53,472 bases of DNA, taken from positions 1-53,472 of the forward strand of contig CALXRV010000016.1 in NCBI GenBank assembly GCA_944390945.1, read 5' to 3'. Below the pieces are notes generated by a model. The model made no database searches, was not told the DNA's origin, and was given only the letters and a program-made list of their open reading frames with translations. This stretch comes from an uncultured Clostridia bacterium (GTDB lineage: Bacteria; Bacillota; Dehalobacteriia; UBA4068). Shown here piece by piece: positions 25,164 through 33,228 of the stretch (positions are counted from its first letter, which is position 1; each line of letters opens with the position of its first letter). The position numbers and the translations under genes were made by a program.

Positions 25164-25298
25164 CGGGAAAGGAATGCAAAATTTCCACCTGCGGTTTTGC
25201 TGCCCGCGGGGTATCCCGATGATGGCTTTGTGGACAGCCCAGCGCTTATGCTGCAGCAGCATGCGGAGGCAGTGCGCCGGAAAAATGATCGGGACTGA
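25164..25298 (+). pseudogene. Possible 3' remnant of a lost gene
   Basis: An open frame without a start codon runs from just after a TGA at 25161 to TGA 25298, ending 4 bases before a strong terminator. It reads KFPPAVLLPAGYPDDGFVDS and then a helical tail ALMLQQHAEAVRRKNDRD. The way it ends, directly before the terminator, is what the last codons of a real gene look like. I do not recognise the family. A start in another frame at 25174 would read across the terminator and looks less like protein. Confidence 0.3.
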
Positions 25299-25302
25299 GG
25301 AC

Positions 25303-25328
25303 GGCACGCTTGATGGCGTGCCTTTTTT
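25303..25328 (+). terminator. Intrinsic terminator
   Basis: GGCACGC pairs with GCGTGCC across a 6-base loop and is followed by six T residues. It serves the plus strand only. Confidence 0.85.
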
Positions 25329-25352
25329 GCCACCTGTCGGAAAGTGCGGTCA

Positions 25353-25733
25353 TTAACCTTTCGGTTTACAGAAGAGCGCAACGAGAAAGCCGAAAACAAC
25401 GGCTGCCGTGATCCCGGCGGATACCGGCTTCAGCATGCCGGTAAGAATGCCGAGAAACCCATCAGCGAGCGCGCCTTCACGCGCGCCGCTGACAAGCAGA
25501 TTGCCGAAATTGAGGATTGGCAGGCTGGCGCCAAAGCCGGCGAAATCGACCAGGGCCGGATAGATGCCGCAGATGGCGAGCAGGCTACCGGTGCTGACCA
25601 GAATGCTCATCGTATGCGCCGGCGTCAGATTGGCCAGATCGAACAACAGTTGTCCGGCTGTACAGAACAGACCACCGATGAGCAGCGCGCGAAAGAACTG
25701 ACGCAACAATTCACCAAACAGCGCTTCAGGCAT
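25353..25733 (-). CDS. spoVAE: Stage V sporulation protein AE
   Basis: A 126-residue membrane protein with four or so helices, matching SpoVAE: AHTMSILVSTGSLLAICGIYPALVDFAGFGASLPILNFGNLL. It is part of the SpoVA channel that moves calcium-dipicolinate into the forespore and out at germination. ATG 25733 has AAGGAGG 8 bases upstream and overlaps the end of spoVAD by 8 bases. It shares the L-F-x-G-GLFC pattern with SpoVAC, as the two are paralogous. Confidence 0.9.
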   Translation of the reverse strand: MPEALFGELLRQFFRALLIGGLFCTAGQLLFDLANLTPAHTMSILVSTGSLLAICGIYPALVDFAGFGASLPILNFGNLLVSGAREGALADGFLGILTGMLKPVSAGITAAVVFGFLVALFCKPKG

Positions 25734-26751
25734 GCGGATTTCCTCCTTCCAGCGCCACGGCATGGCAAATGGCCGGGATGCTTTCTTTTTGTTGGTTTGC
25801 AACAGGCGAGAGCAGGGCGCCAGTGGCGCAAAGCAATACACGACGCAGCTCGCCGCTGGCAAGACGGCGCAGAATATGGCCAAAGCCGACCGCTGCCGCA
25901 CAGCCGCAGCCGCTGCCGCCGGCCAGAACCTCATCTGCGCCCTGGAACAGCAGCAGGCCGCAATCCGCAAAATGGGTGGCGGAAGCATCCACGCCTTGCC
26001 GTGCCAGCAGCTGACCGGCGATGGCGCAACCATCGCGGCCCAGGTCGCCGCTGAGGATCAGATCATAATTTTCCGGTCGCAAGCCAAGCTCGCGCAAATG
26101 TGCCGCTACTGTATCGGCAAAAGCAGGCGCCATTGCCGCACCCATTTGAAACGGATCGCAGACCTGCGCATCGATCACCCGTCCTACGGTGAGCGCGCAA
26201 ATCCGTGCCGCTCCCTGGCCTTCTCCCACGAGCGCTGCGCCTGCTGCAGTTGCCGTATGCTGGGCATAAGGTGGTTTTTGGCTGCCGTATTCGTTCGGAT
26301 AGCGGAATTGCCGTTCCGCGGTACAGGTGTGGCTGCTGGCCAGGGCCAGCGCATGGCGCGCAGCGCCGCTCGCAACGCAGAGCGCGGCTAGGGAAAGCGC
26401 TTCCATCGCAGTAGCGCAGGCGGAAAAAAGGCCGAAAAACGGCGCGCCGAGCTGCCGGGCGGTAAAGCCGGAAGGCGTGATCTGGTTGAGCAGGTCCCCG
26501 GCAAAAAAGATATCGATATCCTGCGGCTGCAGCCCGGCTTTGGCCAGCGCGAGTGAGGCTGCTTTTTCCTGCATCGCCTGCTCGCATTGCTCGAAGCTTT
26601 TTTTATCCCAGCTTAAAGCGGGGTAGATATGATCCAGGTCTGCCCGCAGCGCACCGCCGCCCTCTTTGGGTCCGGCAACCGCAGCGCCGGCAAGAATAGC
26701 GGGTGGCGCAGGGAATACCCAGGTTTGGCGACCTTGCTTTTCAATTGACAT
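25726..26751 (-). CDS. spoVAD: Stage V sporulation protein AD
   Basis: A 341-residue thiolase-fold protein matching SpoVAD, the dipicolinate-binding, peripheral subunit of the SpoVA channel. Family blocks seen include FSACATAMEALSLAALCVASG, SSHTCTAERQFRYPNEYG, DPFQMGAAMAPAF and GGSGCGCAAAVGFG. ATG 26751 has AAGGAGGGG 5 bases upstream. It lies 26 bases after spoVAC. Confidence 0.93.
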   Translation of the reverse strand: MSIEKQGRQTWVFPAPPAILAGAAVAGPKEGGGALRADLDHIYPALSWDKKSFEQCEQAMQEKAASLALAKAGLQPQDIDIFFAGDLLNQITPSGFTARQLGAPFFGLFSACATAMEALSLAALCVASGAARHALALASSHTCTAERQFRYPNEYGSQKPPYAQHTATAAGAALVGEGQGAARICALTVGRVIDAQVCDPFQMGAAMAPAFADTVAAHLRELGLRPENYDLILSGDLGRDGCAIAGQLLARQGVDASATHFADCGLLLFQGADEVLAGGSGCGCAAAVGFGHILRRLASGELRRVLLCATGALLSPVANQQKESIPAICHAVALEGGNPHA

Positions 26752-26777
26752 CTGGCCCCTCCTTTTTCGGCCGGCTC

Positions 26778-27233
26778 TCAGAGCAGGCCGAGCAGCATGG
26801 CGAGCAGGGTGACGGCAAAAGCGGAAGCGCAGCCGAAAACGATGACTGCACCGGCCAGCTTGAAGCTGTTGCAACCGCTGCCCAATACCATGCCTTCATA
26901 TTTGTGTTCCAACATAGAGGCAGCGACAGAATTGGCAAAGCCACTGATCGGCACTGCCAGGCCGGCGCCGAGTTTCTGCGCGGCACGGTCATAGACGCCG
27001 CAGCCGGTGAGCAGCGCGGCCAGTGCGATCGCCCCAACGGTCACCCAGGCGGCTGCCGTCTGCTCCGGCAGCCCTGCCAAACGGATCAGCAGCAGGCGCG
27101 CTGTCTCTGCCAGCGCACAAAACAGGCCGCCGCTGAAAAAGGCGGTCAGGCTGTTGCGGAATACCTGTTTGGGGGGCGTATTTGCTTTGATGATCTCCTG
27201 ATACCAGCGTTCGGGCTGCGGTTTTTTTGTCAT
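26778..27233 (-). CDS. spoVAC: Stage V sporulation protein AC
   Basis: A 151-residue membrane protein with a basic N-terminus and four to five helices. SpoVAC signatures include AFFSGGLFCALAETARLLL, AVPISGFANSVAASMLEHKYEG and GSGCNSFKLAGAVIVFG. In Bacillus SpoVAC is the mechanosensitive channel component for dipicolinate release. It begins the spoVAC-AD-AE operon, divergent from priA. A sigma-G promoter is expected upstream, but I cannot point to a convincing one. Confidence 0.92.
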   Translation of the reverse strand: MTKKPQPERWYQEIIKANTPPKQVFRNSLTAFFSGGLFCALAETARLLLIRLAGLPEQTAAAWVTVGAIALAALLTGCGVYDRAAQKLGAGLAVPISGFANSVAASMLEHKYEGMVLGSGCNSFKLAGAVIVFGCASAFAVTLLAMLLGLL

Positions 27234-27347
27234 CTGTCATCCTCCATGGCGTTTCGCCTAGCTTGTGTCGCGCCATGTTGTTTTATGTATGCGAATTTTG
27301 CAGAGATGAATTTCCTGGATAAAGGCATACGCTTTTTTGCGCAGCAA

Positions 27348-27363
27348 TGGTATAATAGCGAAT
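27348..27363 (+). promoter_or_regulatory. Extended -10 promoter giving a leaderless priA transcript
   Basis: TGGTATAAT (27348-27356) is a perfect extended -10. Seven bases later the priA ATG begins at 27364, so transcription should start at or next to the A of the start codon. No ribosome-binding site and no clear -35 box are present. Confidence 0.6.
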
Positions 27364-29571
27364 ATGGATACCTATGCGGATATTATTATCAATCGAAAAA
27401 GTCCGGCGGTTAACCGCGTTTTTACTTATGCCGTACCGCCGCATTTGCAGGGCGAACTGCAGCGGGGCATGCTGGTGCTCGTTCCGTTCAACCGCGAAAA
27501 GCTGGAAGGCGTGGTGGTGCGGCTGCATGAGGATCCGCCGCAGGGCTTTACGGCGCGCGAGGTGCTTGATTTGCTCTGCGACCGGCCGTTGTTCAGCGAT
27601 GAATTGCTGCAGTTGGCCAGCTGGATCAGCGAATATTATGTCTGCACGCGCGCTGCTGCGCTGCAGGCGATGCTGCCTGCCGGGATGACGCTTTCCGGCC
27701 GGCCGCCGCGCATTTATTACCGCGACCTTTTTCGCCTGGCGGAGGGCTGGCAGCAGGTGCGGATGAGCGCCAGGCGGCAGGAGCTGGTCACGCTTTTGCA
27801 AAGCGCCGGTGCGCTCGATGCGCAGCAGCTGGCGGCGGCGGGCTTTTCACGCGCCTTCCTGCGCACGGCGACGCAGGCTGGATTGCTGACTGTGGAAAGG
27901 CAGCGCGTGCTGGAGGGCGCAGAGCAGCCGCCGGCCGAGCCGGCCGCGCTTAGCGCGGAACAGCAGGCGGTGTTCGATGCCATCCTTTGCGAGCAGGCAG
28001 GCAGGAATAGGCCTTTTCTGCTGCATGGCGTAACCGGCAGTGGCAAGACCGAGCTTTATCTGCGGCTGATCGCGCATGCAGCGCAGGAAGGGCGGCAGAG
28101 TATTGTGCTGGTGCCAGAGATTGCGCTTTCCACCCAGATGGTCGATATGTTGATGCGGCGGCTTGATCTGCCGATGGCTGTTTTGCACAGCGGGTTGAAG
28201 CCAGCTGAGCGGCGGCATATCTGGCAGGAGATCGCCGAGGGCCGCGTGACCTGCGTGGTCGGCGCCCGTTCCGCAATTTTTGCCCCGCTGCCGGCACTGG
28301 GGCAGATCATCATTGATGAAGCGCATGAAAACAGTTATAAACAGGATAGTACGCCACGTTTTTCCGCATTGACTGTGGCAGAGCAACGCGCGCGGTTTTC
28401 CGGTGCTTCGTTGCTGCTGGGCAGTGCGACGCCGAGCGTGGAGCAATATTTCGCTGCGGAGACAGGCCGCTATGCGCTGGGCGAGTTGACCGGGCATTAT
28501 TTTCCCGCGCCGCCGCCGCGGGTGGAGATCGTCGATATGCGTGCCGAGCTGAGAGAAGGCAATAAGACGATTTTTTCCCGCTATCTGCAGCAGGCGTTGG
28601 CAGATGTATTGGCGCAGGGTGAGCAGGCGGTGCTTTTCATGAACCGGCGCGGTTATTATCAGCATTATGCCTGCCGTGATTGCGGGGAAAGCATCCGTTG
28701 TCCGCATTGCGCCGTGGCGATGAGCTTTCATCAGGATGCGCATGGCGGACGTTTGAAATGCCATTATTGCGGCAGGAGCATCGCGCCGCCCAGCCGTTGC
28801 CCGAACTGCGGCAGCACGCATATTCGCCGTTTTGGCGTGGGTACGCAGCGCGTGGCGGATGAGCTGCAGCGCCTGTTTCCTACGGCGCGTGTTGCAAGGC
28901 TGGATAGTGATGTGACCGGCGAGCGTGGCAGTCACGAACGGATCTATCGTGCGATGCGTGCCGGCGAGGTGGATTTTCTGGTTGGGACGCAGATGGTGGC
29001 CAAAGGCCTGGATTTCCCGCGGCTGACCCTGGCGGCGGTGATGGCGGCGGATACCCTGCTTAATCTGCCGGACTGGCGGGCTGGCGAGCGTACATTTCAG
29101 CTGATTACGCAGCTGAGCGGCCGGGCGGGCCGTCGCGAAAAGCAGGGCTTGGCGATCATCCAAACCTATACGCCGGAGGCAGGGCCGGTGATGGCTGCTG
29201 CAGCCGGCGACTACCATGCCTTTTACCGCGCGGAACTGCAGGAGCGCGACCTGCATGGCTACCCGCCTTTTCTGCAGCTGATCCGCGTGCTGTTCAGCAG
29301 CCGTGATGCGCAGGCGCTGGCAGCAGTTGCCCGTGCTTATGCGCATTATCTGCGCCCGCTGGTCTCGGGGAATGACGAGATCTGCGGACCAGCGGAAGCG
29401 CCGCTTGCCAAAATCAAAGACCGTTATCGCCGGCAGCTGATCCTTAAATGCCGGGATGCGGCTGCCGGCGCGGCAGCGGTGGAGCAGGCCGCACAGCTGC
29501 TGCGCAGCGGCGAACGCCTGCCGGCTGATCTGCAGCTGGCGATCGACGTAGACCCATTCAGCGTGATGTAG
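27364..29571 (+). CDS. priA: Primosomal helicase PriA
   Basis: A 735-residue PriA, the 3'-to-5' helicase that reloads the replisome at stalled forks. The N-terminal DNA-binding domain begins YADIIINRKSPAVNRVFTY. It is followed by Walker A GVTGSGKTELY (about 221-231), DEAH (about 317), two zinc sites made by eight cysteines (about 438-484: C-RDC, CPHC, CHYC, CPNC) and the GTQMVAKGLDF motif. The start at ATG 27364 fits the family N-terminus, but there is no ribosome-binding site and the promoter is almost adjacent. The gene heads a conserved translation and cell-cycle cluster. Confidence 0.95.
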   Translation: MDTYADIIINRKSPAVNRVFTYAVPPHLQGELQRGMLVLVPFNREKLEGVVVRLHEDPPQGFTAREVLDLLCDRPLFSDELLQLASWISEYYVCTRAAALQAMLPAGMTLSGRPPRIYYRDLFRLAEGWQQVRMSARRQELVTLLQSAGALDAQQLAAAGFSRAFLRTATQAGLLTVERQRVLEGAEQPPAEPAALSAEQQAVFDAILCEQAGRNRPFLLHGVTGSGKTELYLRLIAHAAQEGRQSIVLVPEIALSTQMVDMLMRRLDLPMAVLHSGLKPAERRHIWQEIAEGRVTCVVGARSAIFAPLPALGQIIIDEAHENSYKQDSTPRFSALTVAEQRARFSGASLLLGSATPSVEQYFAAETGRYALGELTGHYFPAPPPRVEIVDMRAELREGNKTIFSRYLQQALADVLAQGEQAVLFMNRRGYYQHYACRDCGESIRCPHCAVAMSFHQDAHGGRLKCHYCGRSIAPPSRCPNCGSTHIRRFGVGTQRVADELQRLFPTARVARLDSDVTGERGSHERIYRAMRAGEVDFLVGTQMVAKGLDFPRLTLAAVMAADTLLNLPDWRAGERTFQLITQLSGRAGRREKQGLAIIQTYTPEAGPVMAAAAGDYHAFYRAELQERDLHGYPPFLQLIRVLFSSRDAQALAAVARAYAHYLRPLVSGNDEICGPAEAPLAKIKDRYRRQLILKCRDAAAGAAAVEQAAQLLRSGERLPADLQLAIDVDPFSVM

Positions 29572-29590
29572 CTGGCAATAGCGGTAATGG

Positions 29591-29619
29591 TTGTTAGAAT
29601 TTGGGAAATATGATATACT
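29591..29619 (+). promoter_or_regulatory. Promoter upstream of def
   Basis: TTGTTA, 17 bases, TATACT, with a TGA extended -10 in front. The start codon of def is about 31 bases downstream. Confidence 0.65.
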
Positions 29620-29650
29620 ATAAGGTAATCTGCAAAATGGAGGGATGAAA

Positions 29651-30166
29651 ATGGCAGATCTGCGTAAAATCGTCCTGGAGGATGATCCGCAGCTGCATCA
29701 ACCATCCGTGGCGGTGCGGCGTTTCGGCGATTCTTTGCATCGTCTGCTGGATGATATGCGTCTGACCATGTACCGGGCAAACGGTGTCGGGTTGGCTGCG
29801 CCGCAGGTGGGCGTCAATAAATGCGTGATCGTGGTGGACGATCGGGAAAACGGTTTTTTTGAGCTGGTCAACCCGCGTATCGTGGAAGCGAAGGGCACGA
29901 CGGAAGCGGTGGAATACTGTCTTTCCGTACCGGACCGCGGCGGGCTGGTGCGCCGGGCAAAAGAGATCCGTATCGAAGCGCAGGATCGTTACGGTGCGCC
30001 AGTACGGCTGCGCGCCCATGATATGCTGGCGCGTATTTTCCAGCATGAGATCGATCATCTTGACGGCAGGCTGTTTACGGATATCATGCTGCGCGAGGTG
30101 CACAATGATGCGGAACAAGAGGAAGAACCGCGCAAAAAACGGATAACGGCAAAACGCCGCGATTGA
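29651..30166 (+). CDS. def: Peptide deformylase with altered motif 2
   Basis: A 171-residue peptide deformylase that removes the formyl group from new proteins. Motif 1 GVGLAAPQVG (about 46-55) and motif 3 QHEIDHLDG (about 131-139) are intact, giving both metal histidines. Motif 2 is normally EGCLS but reads EYCLSVP here: the metal-binding Cys stays and the glycine is tyrosine. ATG 29651 has GGAGGG 6 bases upstream; ATG 29645 is too close. A basic C-terminal tail (KKRITAKRRD) is present. It lies just before fmt, its functional partner. Confidence 0.88.
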   Translation: MADLRKIVLEDDPQLHQPSVAVRRFGDSLHRLLDDMRLTMYRANGVGLAAPQVGVNKCVIVVDDRENGFFELVNPRIVEAKGTTEAVEYCLSVPDRGGLVRRAKEIRIEAQDRYGAPVRLRAHDMLARIFQHEIDHLDGRLFTDIMLREVHNDAEQEEEPRKKRITAKRRD

Positions 30167-30194
30167 ACTTCGCCTGCGGGAAAGGAGAAAGAGC

Positions 30195-31136
30195 ATGGTG
30201 CGCATCGTTTATCTGGGCAGTCCGGATTTTGCCGTACCACCGCTGTCAGCGCTGGCAGCGGCAGGATATGAGATTGCAGCCGTGGTGACGCAGCCGGACA
30301 AACCGCGCAGCCGTGGCAGACTACAGCCGACGCCGGTGAAACAGAAAGCCTTGGAGCTGGGCATCCCGGTGCTGACCCCGCAGCGGATTAAAACGGCGGA
30401 AAGCGTGGCCGCCCTGCGTGCACTCGCGCCGGAGCTGATGATTGTTGTGGCTTATGGCCAGATTCTGAGCCGGGAGATTCTGCAGATCCCGCAGCTGGGT
30501 GCGGTAAATATCCATGCTTCCCTGCTGCCGGCTTATCGCGGCGCGGCGCCGATCCATTGGGCGATCCGCAACGGGGAAAAAGAGAGCGGCGTGACGTTGA
30601 TGTATCTGGATGAAGGCATGGATACTGGCGATATGATCTGCAGCGCAGCCGTACCGATCGCCGCAGAGGAGACGACAGGCGAATTGCATGACCGGCTGTG
30701 CGCGCTGGGAACAGAGCTGCTGCTTGCCACGCTGCCGCAGATCGCCTCCGGCACTGCGCCGCGCATGGCGCAGCAGGAAGCGCTGGCCAGTTATGCGCCA
30801 TTGTTGAAAAAGGAGCATGAGCTGGTCGATTGGCAGTGCACTGCGCAGGCTTTGCATGATCAGATCCGTGGTATGGATCCCTGGCCGGGCACATATACCT
30901 TTTATGCCGGCAAAAGGTTGAAATTATGGCAGAGCCGTCTGTTACCCCCGCCGCCGGATGCATTGGCGACGGCGGCGCCGGGCGAGGTGGCTGCCGTGGG
31001 GCCGGCAGGCATCTGGGTGCGCTGCGGCGACGGGCTGCTTTGTCTGCAGCAGTTGCAGCCAGAAGGAAAAACACGTATGGACGCCGCGGCCTTTCTGCGC
31101 GGCAATTCGATCCAACCTGGCGACAAGCTGGGCTAA
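30195..31136 (+). CDS. fmt: Methionyl-tRNA formyltransferase
   Basis: A 313-residue Fmt that formylates initiator Met-tRNA using 10-formyl-tetrahydrofolate. It has the N-terminal LGSPDFAVPPL, the catalytic HASLLPAYRGAAPIHWAI (about 108-125), the DEGMDTGD loop and the C-terminal OB-fold domain (from about residue 205). AAAGGAG lies 8 bases upstream of ATG 30195. It partners with def. Confidence 0.95.
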   Translation: MVRIVYLGSPDFAVPPLSALAAAGYEIAAVVTQPDKPRSRGRLQPTPVKQKALELGIPVLTPQRIKTAESVAALRALAPELMIVVAYGQILSREILQIPQLGAVNIHASLLPAYRGAAPIHWAIRNGEKESGVTLMYLDEGMDTGDMICSAAVPIAAEETTGELHDRLCALGTELLLATLPQIASGTAPRMAQQEALASYAPLLKKEHELVDWQCTAQALHDQIRGMDPWPGTYTFYAGKRLKLWQSRLLPPPPDALATAAPGEVAAVGPAGIWVRCGDGLLCLQQLQPEGKTRMDAAAFLRGNSIQPGDKLG

Positions 31137-31159
31137 AACAGAAAAAGAGAGGGAAATTT

Positions 31160-31843
31160 ATGTTCATCTATGACTGGACGATGATCCTGTTATTGCCGGC
31201 GCTGCTGTTGAGCGTATATGCGCAGGCCAAGGTCAGCAGCACTTACCGGAAATACGCCAAGGTGCGCGCCGGCTCGGGCTATGCCGCTTGCGATGTTGCG
31301 CGCCAAATGCTGGATATGAACGGCCTGCGCGAGGTGCGGATCGAACAGGTACGCGGCAGCCTGACGGATCATTATGATCCGCGCAGCCGTGTGCTGCGGC
31401 TTTCCGAAAGCACCTATCACAGCAATTCCGTGGCTGCGATCGGCGTGGCGGCGCATGAATGCGGCCATGCGCTGCAGGATGCGGAGGGATACGCGCCGCT
31501 GAAAATCCGCGGCGCTCTGGTGCCGGTGGCCAATTTTGGCTCTTCCGCCTCCTGGATCCTGATCCTGCTCGGCATATTTTTCAGCGCGGCCAATCTGATC
31601 TCCATCGGTGTGCTCGCCTTTGCTGCGGTCGTGGTGTTCCAGCTGGTCACCTTGCCGGTGGAATTCAATGCTTCCAACCGCGCGCTGGCTGCACTGGAAG
31701 GCGGCGGCTTCCTGACGCGGGACGAGGTGGCGCAGACGAATAAGGTGCTGCGTGCGGCTGCCCTGACCTATGTGGCTGCTGCATTGACCGCAGTGCTGCA
31801 GCTGCTGCGTCTGTTGTTGCTTTTCGGCAGGCGGAGCGAATGA
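31160..31843 (+). CDS. Membrane zinc metallopeptidase (YugP/Zn_peptidase_2 type)
   Basis: A 227-residue integral membrane protease with an N-terminal helix, the zinc motif AHECGHALQD (about residue 100) and two or three C-terminal membrane helices (about 125-165, 195-220). It matches the YugP family (PF04298). LPVEFNASNRALAALE follows the membrane hairpin as in the family. The substrate is unknown. AGAGGGAAA precedes ATG 31160. It overlaps rsmB by 4 bases and so is probably translated with it. Confidence 0.88.
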   Translation: MFIYDWTMILLLPALLLSVYAQAKVSSTYRKYAKVRAGSGYAACDVARQMLDMNGLREVRIEQVRGSLTDHYDPRSRVLRLSESTYHSNSVAAIGVAAHECGHALQDAEGYAPLKIRGALVPVANFGSSASWILILLGIFFSAANLISIGVLAFAAVVVFQLVTLPVEFNASNRALAALEGGGFLTRDEVAQTNKVLRAAALTYVAAALTAVLQLLRLLLLFGRRSE

Positions 31844-33228
31844 ACGCGGCCGTACAGTCGGGCGGGCATACTGCCCGCGAGGCGGCTTATCTGGCGCTGA
31901 TCGAGGTGGAACAGGAAGGCGCCTATGCGAATCTTGCGCTGAAGCGCCTGCTTGCCACCTATACGCTGCCGGCGCGGGAAGCTCGGCTCGCTTCGCAGAT
32001 CGTCTATGGTACGCTGCGGCGAAAGTTTGCACTGGACCATATTCTGGCGCAGTTTTTGCACCAGCCGATCGGTAAATTGATGCCGGAGGCGCTGGTCGTC
32101 CTGCGTCTGAGCCTGTTCCAGCTGCATTATCTCGACCATGCGGAGCCTTACGCGGTGACGGATGAGGCGGTGAAGCTGGCGAAAAAATATGCCAACCCGC
32201 CCCTGGCGCGGATGGTCAACGCCGTGTTGCGCAATTATCTGCGCTGCAGCGACCGGGCCGCGCTGCTGCCAGACCGTGCGGATCTGCCACGTTACCTGGC
32301 GATTACGCTTTCTTATCCGCGTTGGCTGGTCGATTATCTACTCGCCATTTTTCCGCCGGCAGAGGCGTTGCGCTTTTGCGAGCTCGCTAACCAACCGGCC
32401 GGGCTATTCCTGCGCGTCAATACCTTGCGGCAGGACAGGCCGGCGCTTTGTGCTGCTCTGCGAGAGGAAGGAATCGAAGCCGATGCCGCTGGCTTTGCCC
32501 CGGAGACGGCGCGTATCCGCGGCGGCAGCGGGGATCTGGCGCACTGCCGCGCATTCCGCAACGGCGGCTTTCTGATGCAGGGTGCTGCCTCCCAGCTGGT
32601 GGCGCATGCGCTCGCACCGGCGCCCGGCAGCCGGGTACTCGACCTCTGCGCTGCGCCGGGGGGCAAGACGACGCATCTTGCCGCCCTGATGGGCGACCGC
32701 GGGGAGATCCATGCTTTTGATCTGTATGCACATAAGATTAAGTTGATTGCGGATAATGCGGCGCGGCTGGGCATACGCAGCATTCGGCCGCAGGCCTGCG
32801 ACGCCGCCTGTTTGCCACCCGCCTACCGGCAATGGGCAGATTATATCCTGCTCGACGCGCCTTGCAGCGGGCTGGGCGTGCTTGATGCACGTCCGGACAG
32901 CCGCTATCATAAGCAGCGCGGCGATATCGCTGAGCTGGCCAAACTTGCGCGCCGCTTGCTGGACGCGGCGGCCGGCTATCTTAGGCCGGGTGGCCTGCTC
33001 TGTTTTTCCACCTGCACGATTACGCGCGAGGAAAATCAGGATCAGGTGCGTGCTTTTCTTGCTGCGCATCCGGAATTTCGACCGGCGCCGATGACCGCGC
33101 TTGCCGCCTGGTTGCCACAGGCAGAGGATCGTGCGGCTGCGCTGGCTGGCGAGATTCAGCTTTTGCCGCAACGGCATGGCTGCGAAGGCTTTTTTATCGC
33201 TTTGCTGCAGAAGGGGGCAGGCGCATGA
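31840..33228 (+). CDS. rsmB: 16S rRNA m5C967 methyltransferase
   Basis: A 462-residue RsmB/Sun protein that methylates cytosine 967 (E. coli numbering) of 16S rRNA. An N-terminal NusB-like RNA-binding domain (about 1-150) is followed by an S-adenosylmethionine domain with LDLCAAPGGKTTHLA, the DAPCSGLGVLDARPD motif and the catalytic Cys in FSTCTI. The start overlaps the peptidase stop as ATGA. Confidence 0.94.
   Translation: MNAAVQSGGHTAREAAYLALIEVEQEGAYANLALKRLLATYTLPAREARLASQIVYGTLRRKFALDHILAQFLHQPIGKLMPEALVVLRLSLFQLHYLDHAEPYAVTDEAVKLAKKYANPPLARMVNAVLRNYLRCSDRAALLPDRADLPRYLAITLSYPRWLVDYLLAIFPPAEALRFCELANQPAGLFLRVNTLRQDRPALCAALREEGIEADAAGFAPETARIRGGSGDLAHCRAFRNGGFLMQGAASQLVAHALAPAPGSRVLDLCAAPGGKTTHLAALMGDRGEIHAFDLYAHKIKLIADNAARLGIRSIRPQACDAACLPPAYRQWADYILLDAPCSGLGVLDARPDSRYHKQRGDIAELAKLARRLLDAAAGYLRPGGLLCFSTCTITREENQDQVRAFLAAHPEFRPAPMTALAAWLPQAEDRAAALAGEIQLLPQRHGCEGFFIALLQKGAGA

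Noticed and set aside
25174-25356. A 60-codon open frame starting at ATG 25174
   Set aside because: It reads through the terminator hairpin and T-run; another frame ending just before the terminator is more protein-like.
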